Made by a program: the position numbers and the translations under genes. Under the pieces are notes generated by a model, which saw only the letters and a list, made by a program, of their open reading frames with translations, searched no databases and was not told the origin of the DNA. A stretch of DNA of 64,000 nucleotides from Paenibacillus sp. V4I7 (GTDB lineage: Bacteria; Bacillota; Bacilli; Paenibacillales; NBRC-103111): the NCBI RefSeq assembly GCF_030817275.1, contig NZ_JAUSZD010000002.1, forward strand, positions 5,952,001 to 6,016,000, in the 5' to 3' direction. How positions within the stretch are numbered: the stretch's first letter is position 1; every line of letters begins with the position of its first letter. Below, one piece after another: positions 35,978 through 46,529 of the stretch.

Positions 35978-36736
35978 ATGTCTTTTTCTATTCAACATAT
36001 CCGTAATGCAACCTCACTTGTTACAATGAACGGCAAAAGAATTCTTGTCGATCCTATGTTAAGTGATGTGGGACAGCTCCCTCCAGTTCCTTTTACAAGG
36101 ACTTTACGCAGAAACCCATCCGTACCTCTCCCCGTAACGTTGGATACTTTTGATAATATCGATGCTATACTATTAACTCATTTACACTTTGACCACTTCG
36201 ATAAAACAGCAAAGACCGTTCTAAACAAGAAGGTCCCCGTCTTTTGCCAACCTGCTGATCAAAAATATATTAAATCCTGTGGTTTCTATAGCATTTATCC
36301 AATAGATGATACCCATCAATGGTGCGGAATTGATTTCAGGAGAATTAGTGGCCAGCACGCAAAGGGAATCGTATCTAAACTGCTTGGTCCAGTATCCGGA
36401 TATATTCTGAGTACTTCAGATGAGGGCTCCTTATACATTGTAGGAGATTGCATTTTCACCGATCAAATCAACCAAGTTTTTGAGCAGTATCAACCTCGGG
36501 TTTGTATCTTAAATACGCCAAGAGCTCAGCTGCTGTTGGGTTCTATTATCACTATGACCCCTCAAGATATCATTAAAGTTTTACAAGTATCTCCCTCGTC
36601 TAAAATTGTAGCCGTGCATATGGATGCAATTCGTCACTGCACGTTAACAAGAAAAGATCTTTTTTCGTATTTAGAGAAACATCGTGCATTGGATTCGGTG
36701 TTTATCCCCCAAGATGGTGAGTTCATTTATTTTTGA
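35978..36736 (+). CDS. MBL-fold metallo-hydrolase (UlaG-like)
   Basis: 252 residues. The metal-binding motif THLHFDHFD gives His68, His70, Asp72 and His73. Further ligands are probably in VGDCIFTD (Asp) and AVHMDAI (His). The beginning ATSLVTMNGKRILVDPML is typical of UlaG-type beta-lactamase-fold hydrolases. TTAGGAGATGATAGCC favours the ATG at 35978 over the one at 35969, which overlaps the ribosome site. It is divergent from, and probably repressed by, the TetR protein. The substrate is unknown. Confidence 0.88.
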   Translation: MSFSIQHIRNATSLVTMNGKRILVDPMLSDVGQLPPVPFTRTLRRNPSVPLPVTLDTFDNIDAILLTHLHFDHFDKTAKTVLNKKVPVFCQPADQKYIKSCGFYSIYPIDDTHQWCGIDFRRISGQHAKGIVSKLLGPVSGYILSTSDEGSLYIVGDCIFTDQINQVFEQYQPRVCILNTPRAQLLLGSIITMTPQDIIKVLQVSPSSKIVAVHMDAIRHCTLTRKDLFSYLEKHRALDSVFIPQDGEFIYF

Positions 36737-36759
36737 ATGCCTTAAAAGAAGAGCAGGTG

Positions 36760-37030
36760 CACATTTCAAGTAAATAGACTCCTATTTGAAACAGTTGGAC
36801 CAGGAACTTTCTCTTTCCAGAGTTTTTCTGGGTTCTGGATTCAAAACAATATTGTGCGAAATAATTCTTATGGCATATATGTAAACTCTAATGGCCTGAC
36901 AACTACCCAAGTTAAACAAAATTATTTATTCAATAATAATATATTCGAAAATGCTGTCTATTCGGATCTAGGGGGATCTAACATTTTTATTGAAAACAAT
37001 TGCTGGACAGCACAATTCGGCATCGATTAA
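36760..37030 (+). pseudogene. Remnant of a right-handed beta-helix protein
   Basis: Without a start codon, the frame encodes about 85 residues, including FWIQNNIVRNNSYGIYVNSN and NYLFNNNIFENAVYSDL, then GSNIFIENNCW before a stop at 37028-37030. The Asn-rich NN-I pattern is that of parallel beta-helix repeats (NosD/pectate-lyase-like). The 5' part is missing and no ribosome site is present. It appears to be a decayed fragment. Confidence 0.6.
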
Positions 37031-37082
37031 TTTTACTGGTCCCTTAGGAACACAAGAAAATATTATCAATTGAGGGATCTAC

Positions 37083-37348
37083 TACTGAAACTATGCAAGT
37101 AACCTTGCTAAATAATGATCCAACTAACATCGCTTTAATGGAAATTTTTTGGGGGTATCTGATCACAGGTATTCCTAAAACGGCTAATATTCATGAAGTG
37201 TTTACACTTAATCCGAATGAAACTACTTACTACACGCACTTATCAAGCGAACTTTCCATTTGCTCCAAGTATAGAATTACAGTTCGGTATTACGAAACAT
37301 GAATATTACATCTTCCAACCATCTGATTCACATGTTGGATTCCAATAA
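37083..37348 (+). pseudogene. Frameshifted fragment of unknown protein
   Basis: One frame gives MQVTLLNNDPTNIALMEIF and, later, EVFTLNPNETTYYT. About base 37240 the sensible sequence moves to another frame, which reads YQANFPFAPSIELQFGITKH and stops at 37348. A single-base indel joins them. I do not recognise the family. It lies between the beta-helix remnant and a LysR fragment. Confidence 0.45.
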
Positions 37349-37820
37349 AGTTGATTTCTTGATTCTTTCTGATCGTGTACGGATTGATGAAACTTGTTAT
37401 CAACGGACAACATTCTATCAGGATGAGCTAGTTCTTATCATTAATCCATCACACAAACTGGCACAGAAGCAGGATTGTTCGCTAGAGGATCTGGTTAACG
37501 AAACATTAATTTTAAAACCAGATAAATCTGCTACACGAATTTACTTAGAAGATCAATTTAAAGAGCACGGGTTCACCCCTCCTAAATATATGGAAATTAG
37601 TAATTTGGAAGGCATCAAACAAGGCGTCATCCATAACCTCGGAGTCTCTATTGTTTCTAACTTTGCTATTCAACAGGAAATTAATCATGGTTTGCTAGTT
37701 AAGGTCCCTATCCAAGGAATCAAATTTCTTAGAGGAATCAGTTATGTTTATCATCGCAATAAACATTTCTCACCTGCAGCCAAACATTTCATACCTTTAT
37801 TGGATCAAACTGTTTTATAG
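37299..37820 (+). pseudogene. LysR-family regulator fragment (effector domain only)
   Basis: 173 residues matching the C-terminal effector-binding domain of LysR regulators: LIHMLDSNKVDFLILSDR, ELVLIINPSHKLAQKQDCS and GVSIVSNFAIQQEI. The N-terminal winged helix (about 90 residues) is missing, and the homology begins right at the end of the preceding fragment. There is no ribosome site at the first ATG. It is probably a 5'-deleted pseudogene. A terminator follows. Confidence 0.7.
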
Positions 37821-37870
37821 CCAAGGGCAGCTCCCTAAGTCGGCATTCGACTTGAGAAGCTGCCCTTTTT
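37821..37870. terminator. Terminator with two nested stems
   Basis: AAGGGCAGCT (37823-37832) pairs with AGCTGCCCTT (37858-37867), with an inner AAGTCG-GCATT-CGACTT stem, followed by TTTTT. Confidence 0.85.
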
Positions 37871-37930
37871 TACACGATTTGTAAGCCCCATTCTCACGCA
37901 TTCGTCCGCAAACTTCAGTTATCCAGACCA

Positions 37931-38767
37931 TTATTTCATCAAAGCTCTGACGATGCCCTTGATATGATAGATTGATTGTTGTGTATATTGATCATTAAGT
38001 GCGCTGGATTCGCTTTGTTGAGCCGTCATATACGGATTAGATACCGGCGGCATAAATTCCATTGTAATGCATCCCTGGTATCCGAGCTCCTGCAAAGTTC
38101 TAAATACTTCCTCAAAGTTGGTTTGACCTAAACCGGCCGCTTCTCTTGTGTTGTCAGCGATATGGACATGAGCTAGATAGGGAGCTATGTTCTGAAGCGC
38201 GGATCTATGGTTTCTTTCCTCCATATTCATATGAAACAAATCAGCCATGATTCGTACGCTGCTTTGATCCACCTCTTGGGCTAGCTGTTTAGCTGCGCTT
38301 AACGTATTGACCAAATAGGTTTCAAATCGATTTAACGCCTCGATCGCCAGAACAATGTTCTTCGACTCTGCATAGGCTCCTGCATCTTGAAGGCTGGAGA
38401 CTGCCAGCTTCCATTCTTCCTGATAGGTCGAATCCGGGCCACTTTTCCCGACTGGCGACGGAACGACGATGACGATAGAAGCCCCCAATTGCGCAGCCAT
38501 GTCGACGCATGCCTTCACATATTGAACGGCATGACTCCGTATTTCCGCATTAGGACTAGAGAGATCGCGATCCAATGTATAGATTCCGCATATGGAGGTG
38601 CATGTCAGACCGTACTTGCTTAACAGCGATTGAACGGCACCCAGGTCCATCTTATCCGGTTCCCCGGCAAGCTCCACACCGTCATAACCGTACTTTTTCA
38701 GTCGAACTAGACTTGTTTCCAATTCTTCATTTCCGTAGATCCATTGCGTTACGCTATATGAGTACAT
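37931..38767 (-). CDS. Sugar phosphate isomerase/epimerase family TIM-barrel protein
   Basis: 278 residues of the AP-endonuclease-2/xylose-isomerase-like barrel. Likely metal-binding blocks are LAIEALNRFETY (Glu), IMADLFHMN (Asp/His), HVHIADN (His) and ITMEFMPP (Glu), as in D-tagatose/D-psicose 3-epimerases and inositol-pathway isomerases. GCAGGAGGAAGC precedes the ATG. It stands alone between a terminator and the HxlR gene. The substrate is probably a free keto-sugar, but this is not fixed by the sequence. Confidence 0.85.
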   Translation of the reverse strand: MYSYSVTQWIYGNEELETSLVRLKKYGYDGVELAGEPDKMDLGAVQSLLSKYGLTCTSICGIYTLDRDLSSPNAEIRSHAVQYVKACVDMAAQLGASIVIVVPSPVGKSGPDSTYQEEWKLAVSSLQDAGAYAESKNIVLAIEALNRFETYLVNTLSAAKQLAQEVDQSSVRIMADLFHMNMEERNHRSALQNIAPYLAHVHIADNTREAAGLGQTNFEEVFRTLQELGYQGCITMEFMPPVSNPYMTAQQSESSALNDQYTQQSIYHIKGIVRALMK

Positions 38768-38909
38768 TTACGCTTCCTCCTGCTTCTATGGGTAGGCATT
38801 AATAAATTTTTTTAAATAATTTGAAGCATCAAACAATCCTTCTCGTTCATGCACTTTCCCCTCGTTATGGCAATGACTTATCTAGGTCAACCTTTCCCCT
38901 TATGAACAT

Positions 38910-39287
38910 TCAAGCATCTTCCCCTTGCGGCGTTCTAATTTCGTTAAGTCTGATTTTATAAATCTCCCCCCACTCTTTCATAGATACTATGATCGGTACT
39001 AACGTCTTTCCAAAATCAGTTAATGAGTATTCCACTCTTGGCGGTACTTCTTTATACACTTCTCTATGAATAATCCCATCCCGTTCAAGCTCCCGTAACT
39101 GCAGTGTAAGCATAAACTGCGTAATACCCGGATTGAGACGTCGAAATTCATTAAATCTTTTCGTTCCGTCAATGAGATGATAGAGTATGATCCCTTTCCA
39201 TTTCCCCCCGATGACATCCAGAGTTGTCTCCACAGGACATCCTGCCATGTTTGGACTCGCACCGTATTTGTTTCTTCGATCTCCCAT
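38910..39287 (-). CDS. HxlR-family transcriptional regulator
   Basis: 125-residue winged-helix protein. Signature [20 protein letters not shown] with the conserved Cys, then [20 protein letters not shown] and [22 protein letters not shown] favours the ATG at 39287. It is divergent from a quinone-oxidoreductase-like gene, an arrangement common for HxlR/YodB-type sensors of electrophiles, so redox or quinone-responsive control of that gene is inferred. Confidence 0.92.
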   Translation of the reverse strand: MGDRRNKYGASPNMAGCPVETTLDVIGGKWKGIILYHLIDGTKRFNEFRRLNPGITQFMLTLQLRELERDGIIHREVYKEVPPRVEYSLTDFGKTLVPIIVSMKEWGEIYKIRLNEIRTPQGEDA

Positions 39288-39342
39288 TACGCCATCTCCC
39301 TCCAATGGTATGATTTTTAGTACTATATAATAAAATTATGCC

Positions 39343-39357
39343 TACTTCCTAAAAGTA
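39343..39357. promoter_or_regulatory. Candidate HxlR operator
   Basis: TACTT-CCTAA-AAGTA inverted repeat in the divergent HxlR/oxidoreductase region, similar to YodB/HxlR-type sites with TACT/AGTA half-sites. Confidence 0.4.
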
Positions 39358-39415
39358 AGTATACACCATATAATTCAAACGTACGATATACCAACTTGAA
39401 AGGAAGTAGAAAAAT

Positions 39416-40466
39416 ATGACTAATCACCAAAAAAATGAAAGCAGTCGGCGCTTACCGATATCTCCCTATATCCGATCCGGAGAGCCTTGTTGATCTGTCT
39501 ATTGAAAAACCGGTTCCTACAGGACGCAATCTACTGGTTGAAGTAAAAGCCATCTCTGTCAACCCTGCCGACTTGGGTGTGCGAGAGAAAAACAACTATG
39601 AAGAAGAATCACCCAAAATTCTAGGTTGGGATGTAGCTGGTATCGTGGAACAGGTTGGACCTGAATGTCAGTTGTTTAAACCTGGAGATGAGATCTATTA
39701 TGCGGGGAGTGTGGCTCGCCCAGGGGGTAATAGTGAATTTCACTTGGTAGATGAACAAATTGTGGGAAACAAACCGAAGAGTTTAGATTTTGCACAAGCA
39801 GCCGCTTTACCGCTTACCTCAATTACTGCTTGGGAGGGTTTATTTGACCGTTTAGGAATCCAACATAGCGATAAAGAAAACAAAAATAAAAGCATACTCA
39901 TTATCGGTGCAGCAGGAGGTGTAGGGTCAATAGCTACTCAACTTGCCAAATTAGCAGGTCTAACTGTAATAGGTACTGCTTCACGCCCAGAGTCAATCCA
40001 GTGGACCATAAATCAAGGGGCAGATTTTACAATCAACCACAATAACCATTTTGCATCACAACTCAAGAATATTGGATTTGAGACTGTCGATTATATATTT
40101 TGCTTAAATGACACGGTGCAACATTTTTCGAATATGGCAGAGGTCATAGCACCCCAAGGTAAGATTTGTTCAATCGTTCCTGCAGATAAAGCTTCTTGGA
40201 CGGGAAGCTTAGATATGGATCTGCTTTTTTCTAAAAGTGTCACGTTTGTATGGGAGCTCATGTTTACCCGATCCATGTTCCATACCAAAGATATCATCAA
40301 ACAACACGAGCTGCTGAATGAACTGGCTGACTTAATCGATAAGGGTAAGTTAACAACCACTTTAACTGAACGCCTAGAACCAATTAATGCAAAAAACCTA
40401 CGTGCTGTACATGAAAAAATGGAAGCAGGTAGATCGATAGGAAAGATTGTGTTGGAAAACTTCTAA
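39416..40466 (+). CDS. Zinc-independent MDR alcohol dehydrogenase/quinone oxidoreductase, frameshifted at start
   Basis: From 39435 the frame encodes 343 residues of the quinone-oxidoreductase branch of the medium-chain dehydrogenases: an N-terminal GroES-like domain (LGWDVAGIVEQVGPE) and an NADPH-binding Rossmann motif IIGAAGGVGSIATQLAK. It reduces quinones or enones with NADPH. The good ribosome site AAGGAAG serves the ATG at 39416, but that frame (MTNHQKN...) leaves the gene because of the A7 tract at 39429-39435. Removing one A would join them as MTNHQKMKAVGAYRY, the usual start of this family. ATG 39435 has no ribosome site. Divergent from HxlR. Confidence 0.82.
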
Positions 40467-40478
40467 CAACAATAATAA

Positions 40479-40502
40479 GCGTTCACTCAATAGAGTGAAC
40501 GC
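40479..40502. terminator. Terminator hairpin between oxidoreductase and GH95 genes
   Basis: GCGTTCACTC and GAGTGAACGC are perfect 10-bp arms with loop AATA, between convergent genes. T-runs are short, so efficiency is uncertain. Confidence 0.7.
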
Positions 40503-40509
40503 CTATTTA

Positions 40510-42885
40510 CTAAGTCCCAAACGACCGCAAAACGTAGATACACCCCTCTTGTGTAAAGAATTCAATCCGATCAGCATCAATCCTACGACAATCGATGATA
40601 ACCCCCTCCGACACAACGGTATCAACGGGCTGCTTGCTTCTTACTCTGCATAAACCTCCGTGTAGGGACCGCACGCTCACTTCTATCCATCCCCCCTGCT
40701 CCCACCGGATCTCAACCTCGAATCCACCTCTGGCCAGCAAGCCTTTCACGAACCCGTCAGCCCACGGTGTGGGTAATGCAGGAAGTAGGCTAAGTTCATC
40801 GGCATGACTTTGAAGCAGCATCTCGGCGATTCCTGCTGTGCCGCCAAAGTTGCCGTCAATTTGAAAAGGAGGATGTGCGTCGAATAGATTCGGGTAAACG
40901 GATGTCTCCAGCAGCTGTCGTACATAGCGATAAGATGATTCGCCATCTTCCAACCTTGCGAACAAATTAATGATCCAGGCACAGCTCCAGCCCGTGTGCC
41001 CCCCACCCTGCTCCAGTCTTCTCCGAAGTGAAGTCCGCACAGCTTCCGCCAACTGAGGATGCTCATGAAGCAATATTTGATTCCCCGGGTAAAATCCGTA
41101 CAAATGGGACATATGCCGATGCCCTGGTTCCTTTTCCATGAAATCTTCTATCCACTCTTGGAGTTGTCCGTAACGCCCAATCTGTAGCGGATAAAGTCGT
41201 TCCCTTGCCTGGCTCAGCGCAGATTGGAAGTCCTGATCAACCTCCAAAACTTCGCAGGCCTGCATACAATTACTGAATAAATCCCAGATGAGCATGAGAT
41301 CCATCGTTGCCGCTTTGCTGACAGCCGAGATATAACCATTGGACGAAATCAATTGATTTTCGGGCGAGGTGGACGGATTCGTAACCAGAAATCCTGAAGC
41401 GTCCTCCACTAGCCAGTCAAGCGCAAACATAGCGGCTCCCTTCATCAGCGGATAGGCCTCATGGCGCAAATAGGAGGTATCCTTACTAAATACATAATGC
41501 TCCCATAGATGCCTGCAAAGCCAAGCTCCCGACATCGGCCAAAAAGCCCAATGGATGCCTCCGTCCTTCTCGCCAACCGGATTAGACAGCTTCCAAATAT
41601 CCGTATTATGATTAGCAGCCCAACCGCGGCAGCCAAATGTTTCCGATGCAGTAGCCGCTCCTGTAAGGGCCAATTCTCCGATCATCTTCAGCAGAGGTTC
41701 ATGGCACTCGCTCAAATTACAAATTTCAGCAAGCCAGTAATTCATTTGAACGTTAATATTGGTCGTAAAATTAGAGGACCATGGCGGTCGGAGCTCCCGA
41801 TTCCAGATGCCTTGCAGATTGGCCGGCTGGGAGCCCGGTCTTGAGGAAGAGATCAATAAATATCTGCCGAATTGAAAGAACAACTCCACCAAACCACGAT
41901 CTTCCGCGCCTGTGCGAAATCTTTCCAATCGCTTGTCTGTCGGTAATTCAGACTGCTTTGGGTCGTCTCCAAGCTTTAATTCCACTCTATGAAATAAGCG
42001 TTGGTAATCTTCTATATGCCGCTCAAGCAGCTGGGCATATCCTCTGGAGCTTGCCGCTTCTATTCTGCTGAGGCAGGTATCTCTTAGCTTCTGCTGCCGG
42101 TTCGGGTCCTCAACTGACGGATACGTCGTCGCAGCAGTGATCAGCAGAACTGCGTTCTGCGCCCCCTGCACCGTAAGCTCCCCTTGATTGGTAACCGAAA
42201 CCTCACCTTCATCGGCAAGCACTGCCAGATGCAGCTCGAACTCAATGCTTGGCCGTTCGTCGTAAAGAATAGGAGGCTCCACTCCCATACTCCTGTAGTT
42301 CGGCTCCACGTGACTGGGGCATCGTCCCTTGTACACCAGATGTTTATCCGTCAGCCTGATCACTTCTCCCTGCAGCATGCCCTGCAGCGAAGCTGTAAAG
42401 ATCAGCTCATGCTGCTCCGCTTTGAGCCGTACAACCATCACCTGATCTGGGCTACTGCAAAATGCCGTCTGCAACAAGCTCCGCTCACCGCTGGACATGT
42501 GCATTTGCGTAACGGCGTTGTCCAGCAACAACTCACGCTTATACGCCGAAATCTCTCCCGGGTATTTGCGATTAATGATCAGTTTTCCCAGAGGCAAGTA
42601 CGACTGCGCATAGGAGCTCAACGCTTCTTGGTGGATCAACTGCTCTGCTTCTTCATAACTGCCTAGATCAATGAGACTTCTGACTTTGGACAGGCTCGGA
42701 AATGGCCGCGGCCGCTGAGCGTCATGCGGAGTCCCTGACCACAGCGTATCTTCGTTTAATTCAATCCGCTCCTCAACCTGTCCACCGAACACCATGCCGC
42801 CTAATCGCCCGTTACCGATCGGAAGCGCCTCTTCCCACTGTACCGCCGGTTGCTCGTACCAGAGCTTCAATTCTTTTTCACTCAC
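40510..42885 (-). CDS. Glycoside hydrolase family 95 (alpha-L-fucosidase / alpha-L-galactosidase type)
   Basis: 791 residues. The N-terminal GH95 domain begins [20 protein letters not shown]. The catalytic barrel has AANHNTDIW (the two Asn that assist the water), PSTSPENQL (general acid Glu) and [17 protein letters not shown] (Asp). No signal peptide is present, so it cuts imported oligosaccharides. The GTG at 42885 has GGAGGAGGG upstream and overlaps the end of the preceding esterase gene. It is the last gene of the importer/esterase operon. Inverting cleavage of alpha-1,2-linked L-fucose or L-galactose is the family activity. Confidence 0.93.
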   Translation of the reverse strand: MSEKELKLWYEQPAVQWEEALPIGNGRLGGMVFGGQVEERIELNEDTLWSGTPHDAQRPRPFPSLSKVRSLIDLGSYEEAEQLIHQEALSSYAQSYLPLGKLIINRKYPGEISAYKRELLLDNAVTQMHMSSGERSLLQTAFCSSPDQVMVVRLKAEQHELIFTASLQGMLQGEVIRLTDKHLVYKGRCPSHVEPNYRSMGVEPPILYDERPSIEFELHLAVLADEGEVSVTNQGELTVQGAQNAVLLITAATTYPSVEDPNRQQKLRDTCLSRIEAASSRGYAQLLERHIEDYQRLFHRVELKLGDDPKQSELPTDKRLERFRTGAEDRGLVELFFQFGRYLLISSSRPGSQPANLQGIWNRELRPPWSSNFTTNINVQMNYWLAEICNLSECHEPLLKMIGELALTGAATASETFGCRGWAANHNTDIWKLSNPVGEKDGGIHWAFWPMSGAWLCRHLWEHYVFSKDTSYLRHEAYPLMKGAAMFALDWLVEDASGFLVTNPSTSPENQLISSNGYISAVSKAATMDLMLIWDLFSNCMQACEVLEVDQDFQSALSQARERLYPLQIGRYGQLQEWIEDFMEKEPGHRHMSHLYGFYPGNQILLHEHPQLAEAVRTSLRRRLEQGGGHTGWSCAWIINLFARLEDGESSYRYVRQLLETSVYPNLFDAHPPFQIDGNFGGTAGIAEMLLQSHADELSLLPALPTPWADGFVKGLLARGGFEVEIRWEQGGWIEVSVRSLHGGLCRVRSKQPVDTVVSEGVIIDCRRIDADRIEFFTQEGCIYVLRSFGT

Positions 42886-43567
42886 ACGCTTGCCCTCCTC
42901 CTGATATCCCACTATCAGACATGAATCGTTTGCTATAAAAGTCCATCCAACGATTTTTTAATAAGGCATGGCCAGCCGGTGTCGGGTGAATCCCGTCCCA
43001 AAGCCAATAAGCCGCGGGCGCCAGCTCGCAGGCATCAGTAAAGTTTTGCTGCAAATCGATATAGTCTAGGCCGTATTCATCCGTAATTTTACGAATCTGT
43101 TCCTGTTTCCGGCTCATTTCGGAATGCCATGCTTGCCAATCTTGCCCCACATGACCTGCTGGAAGCAGAAACGGCTCGCAGATCACAATCGCTGTTGAGG
43201 GCAGAAGTTCCTGCGTATCCTCAATCAATCTACGATATGTTCGCACAAACCTGTCCTGAACCAAATCCTGCTTCCCGTTCACGCATGCGTAAACATCGTT
43301 GACCCCGATTAAAAGACTGATGAGATCAGGATGCAGCGAAAGCGCATCCTCCTCCCAGCGTCCATACAAATCGGCGACGCGGTTCCCGCTGCAGCCGCGA
43401 TTAACAATATGCGGCGCTTGTCCGGCTGCCTGCAAGCCTAGCTCCGCGGCAAGCAGAAACACATACCCGTGACCCAAGATATGATTCAAGTCATCGTTTC
43501 TTCCGCGATTTCCGTCGGTAATCGAGTCACCTTGAAACAATATGGATGAAACCCCAAATTTATTCAT
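42878..43567 (-). CDS. SGNH/GDSL-family hydrolase (acetylesterase-like)
   Basis: 229 residues with the SGNH blocks [15 protein letters not shown] (Ser), [13 protein letters not shown] (Gly), [10 protein letters not shown] (Asn) and [15 protein letters not shown] (Asp/His), closest in pattern to rhamnogalacturonan-acetylesterase-like enzymes. No signal peptide is present. It lies 17 nt after another SGNH gene and overlaps the GH95 gene by 8 nt, so deacetylation of the imported oligosaccharide before GH95 cleavage is inferred. Confidence 0.9.
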   Translation of the reverse strand: MNKFGVSSILFQGDSITDGNRGRNDDLNHILGHGYVFLLAAELGLQAAGQAPHIVNRGCSGNRVADLYGRWEEDALSLHPDLISLLIGVNDVYACVNGKQDLVQDRFVRTYRRLIEDTQELLPSTAIVICEPFLLPAGHVGQDWQAWHSEMSRKQEQIRKITDEYGLDYIDLQQNFTDACELAPAAYWLWDGIHPTPAGHALLKNRWMDFYSKRFMSDSGISGGGQACE

Positions 43568-43584
43568 TTCAATACTCCTTTAGA

Positions 43585-44730
43585 TCAGCAATTGTTCCCA
43601 TACCATGACAGGAATGCATCCGCTATAGCTAAGCCCGCCTCCCCATTAGGATGCGGGTCCGAACCTGAGGCCATGTAGGCAGGCTTAAGTAGATTGTCGT
43701 TTGATACTGATTGAGAAAGCACCTCTGCCATATCAAACACGCGATCGATGCCAAGGATGGCATGTTGACGTATTGAATCATTGACCTGTCTCCAGGCCAA
43801 TTCCTGTGAATCCGTGAAATTAAATGTAGGAACTGTACACAGGATAATCGTCATTGCAGCATTATCCTGTTTAAGTTTGGCGACGATGGTCTGCAGGTCA
43901 TCCAGCACTTGAACCGCACTTCGGCCCGCAGTACCGATATCGTTAACCCCCAATGCAATGACGACTTCATCGCTTTGCTTGGCCTTGTACAGCCAGGCTC
44001 CATCGCTTGCTGCATCATAGGCTCTCGCCCATCCTGAACCGATATTCCAGACACTGCACGAATGCGCGAGTCCCTCCGCAATGCGTGCAGCCCAGTATTC
44101 ATAAGCATCTAAACGGGTCCGCACGCCTTGGGTAATTGAATCCCCCAGAAAAGCAATGCGTTTCGCACATGCACGCTCGTAGCCTATGAAATCCGGCAGC
44201 ACCAAGCAGTTGACAGATTTGTGGTATAAATCGGATGACGCTTGAACAGCAGCATGTCCCGGCGCATCATAGGCAGATACCAGCAAGCCTTCCGTATTGA
44301 AGGGAAAACTGTGGCCCGCAGCCATAGACGTAATCGTCCATGTAAACGCCAAATAATTTCCTTCCGGGACTGTAAAAGTTAAGGCATCACTCCAGAACAT
44401 TTCGCCTGGTATGACAAGTTTGGAGAACGAGGAATCGTAAGTTAACGGAACTTGAGTGCCCCAAACGACACTTCCGTCAGGATGCTTTCCGCCGTCAGCA
44501 ATGTAAGCCGCCTCAATTTTCCATGAACCCCCTTGCAGATTTGCTCTGGAAACTGACCCGTCCGCCCATGTGGAGTCTACGTTATTGCTGCACCAGAATT
44601 TCATCTTCAGCTTCCCGTATTCCCTCGGCTTGATGTAAGTTCTGTAAGAATGCGTAAAGGTTGAATCGCTTGTCATAATAAAATTTTTAGCCGTTGAAAG
44701 AACGGTGGCTGACATATAGGAAGCCCTCAT
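43585..44730 (-). CDS. Two-domain SGNH/GDSL hydrolase with N-terminal beta-sandwich
   Basis: 381 residues. An N-terminal beta-sandwich-like region (about 1-185; FTFTHSYRT-type strands, LTFTVPEGNYLAFTWTIT) precedes an SGNH domain with IAFLGDSITQGVRTRL (Ser), NIGSGWARAYD, VIALGVNDIG (Asn) and SGSDPHPNGEAG (Asp/His). It has no signal peptide. A second Met (residue 6) is an alternative start. It is the first enzyme gene after the two permeases and probably removes acetyl or other ester groups from the imported glycan. Confidence 0.87.
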   Translation of the reverse strand: MRASYMSATVLSTAKNFIMTSDSTFTHSYRTYIKPREYGKLKMKFWCSNNVDSTWADGSVSRANLQGGSWKIEAAYIADGGKHPDGSVVWGTQVPLTYDSSFSKLVIPGEMFWSDALTFTVPEGNYLAFTWTITSMAAGHSFPFNTEGLLVSAYDAPGHAAVQASSDLYHKSVNCLVLPDFIGYERACAKRIAFLGDSITQGVRTRLDAYEYWAARIAEGLAHSCSVWNIGSGWARAYDAASDGAWLYKAKQSDEVVIALGVNDIGTAGRSAVQVLDDLQTIVAKLKQDNAAMTIILCTVPTFNFTDSQELAWRQVNDSIRQHAILGIDRVFDMAEVLSQSVSNDNLLKPAYMASGSDPHPNGEAGLAIADAFLSWYGNNC

Positions 44731-44751
44731 CTCTGAAATGACATCCTTTCC

Positions 44752-45582
44752 TTAACCTTTGACGGCTCCGGCTGTTAAGCCGCTGACGATATATTTCTGA
44801 GCCATCAGATACAAGATAAGTACTGGCAATGAGGTCAAAGTCAGGTCGGCGAATACGAGATTCCAATCCCTGCTGAATTTACCGTAAAAGTTATATACAG
44901 ATAAAGGCATCGTCCAATTGGAGCTATCCGTCAAGAAATAAATCGGAATCGTAATGTCGTTCCAGACGGACATAAACACCATAATCGCCACGGTTGCATT
45001 TACCGGAATAATTAACGGGAAAATAACTTTTAAAAATACGTCGAACATATTGGCGCCTTCCAGAAAAGCTACTTCATCCAGCGCTCTCGGTATCGACTTC
45101 ATGAAACCTACGTACAGAAATACGCTAAACGCACTGTTCATGGCCGCATAGATAAAAATAGCGCTCGTGATCGTACCGTAAAGGCCCAACCATTGGACAA
45201 CACGGATCGTCGTAATAATTGAAACAGGAGCTATCAACCCCATAAAGAAAAACAGGTAGATTAAATTAGAAAGTCGCGTATCCCGGCGCACAATAATGAA
45301 CGCAGCCGCAGAAGTTGTAATAATGTTCAGCAGCGACGAAACTCCGGCAATGAGAATTCCGTTCCAGAAAGCACGAAGCAGCCCTCCCTGTTCAATCACT
45401 TCCTTGTAATTGGAAAACATCCATTTGCGGGGAAGTTTTAACGAGAAATCTAGAACCTCTGAGCTTGTTTTAAAGGAACCTAACAGCATAATGAGCAATG
45501 GAGCTATAATGGCGAGCGCAAGTATCAGCATGAGGACTTCTACAACGAGCGCCTTCCAGTCGGTTTTACGCAATGAAATCAT
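44752..45582 (-). CDS. Carbohydrate ABC transporter permease (MalG/AraQ type)
   Basis: 276 residues with six helices. The EAA loop is degenerate (EVAFLEGANMFDVFLKVIFP), and the C-terminus YIVSGLTAGAVKG is typical of this branch. The start overlaps the stop of the partner permease by one base. It belongs to the importer of the GH95 locus. Confidence 0.92.
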   Translation of the reverse strand: MISLRKTDWKALVVEVLMLILALAIIAPLLIMLLGSFKTSSEVLDFSLKLPRKWMFSNYKEVIEQGGLLRAFWNGILIAGVSSLLNIITTSAAAFIIVRRDTRLSNLIYLFFFMGLIAPVSIITTIRVVQWLGLYGTITSAIFIYAAMNSAFSVFLYVGFMKSIPRALDEVAFLEGANMFDVFLKVIFPLIIPVNATVAIMVFMSVWNDITIPIYFLTDSSNWTMPLSVYNFYGKFSRDWNLVFADLTLTSLPVLILYLMAQKYIVSGLTAGAVKG

Positions 45583-46454
45583 TATTCCTGTACCTCCTTG
45601 CGGCGCATATACATGAGCAGCGGAATGGAAATGAGCGTTACGGCTATAAACAGTACGGTATTCACGGCCGTTCCAAGCCCCCAGTTCCCTTCGCCGAATG
45701 CTTTTAAAATCATGGTCCCAATGACCTGAGAAGAATTCCCGGGACCTCCGCCTGTAAGAACGAACACCTCTGAGAACACCTTCAAGCCACCGATCAAGGT
45801 CAGCATGACATTGATATTAATAGCAGGCCATAGCAACGGAAGCGTAATATGAAGGAAGCTCTTCCAGTCTCCTGCTCCATCAATTCTGGCCGCTTCGTAA
45901 TAATCTTTCGAGATGGATTGCAGCCCTGCCAAATAAATAGCCATTTGAAATCCCGTAAATTGCCAGATCGCAAGTCCGCTAATCGTCAGCATAATAACGG
46001 AGGGATCCGTCAGCCAAGCTTGCTTCAGAACACCCAAGCCTACGTCATCAAGAATTTGATTAATTAAGCCTTCCGAACGAAGCATGGGGATGAACAAGAG
46101 ACTAATGACCAATACGCTTATAATGGAAGGTGTGTAAAATATAGCTCTTAGCCAATTCTTCGTTTTCAAATTCATATTCAGCGCAACTGCAAGAAGGATT
46201 GCCAGCACATTTTTGCCAATGACGGTTACAATAGCGAAAATAATCGTATTCTTGATGGCCAGAAGCAGCGTCTCGTCCGTGAAAATACGTTCATAGTTAT
46301 ACAGCCCGTTGAAATGGATCTCTTCCGTGTCCAACCGCCAATCCGTAAAGGAATAAAACAAACCTATAACCGTTGGCAGCACATAAAAAACCAAATAGAG
46401 AAGAAGAGCCGGCAAAATTAAATAATAAGAATACAGACGTTTGGTAATTCCCAT
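45582..46454 (-). CDS. Carbohydrate ABC transporter permease (MalF/AraP type)
   Basis: 290 residues, six helices. The EAA loop reads EAARIDGAGDWKSFLHITLP and the start SYYLILPALLLYLVFYVLP is usual for the family. The ATG at 46454 has GGAGCG upstream; an in-frame ATG at 46505 has only a weak AAAGG. It lies between the binding lipoprotein and its partner permease. Confidence 0.9.
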   Translation of the reverse strand: MGITKRLYSYYLILPALLLYLVFYVLPTVIGLFYSFTDWRLDTEEIHFNGLYNYERIFTDETLLLAIKNTIIFAIVTVIGKNVLAILLAVALNMNLKTKNWLRAIFYTPSIISVLVISLLFIPMLRSEGLINQILDDVGLGVLKQAWLTDPSVIMLTISGLAIWQFTGFQMAIYLAGLQSISKDYYEAARIDGAGDWKSFLHITLPLLWPAININVMLTLIGGLKVFSEVFVLTGGGPGNSSQVIGTMILKAFGEGNWGLGTAVNTVLFIAVTLISIPLLMYMRRKEVQE

Positions 46455-46529
46455 GTTATCACGCTCCATAAAAAACTTTGGCAGAATAAAGCCTTTAAGC
46501 TTCATTCTGCCTTTGGCGAAACCTTATAC

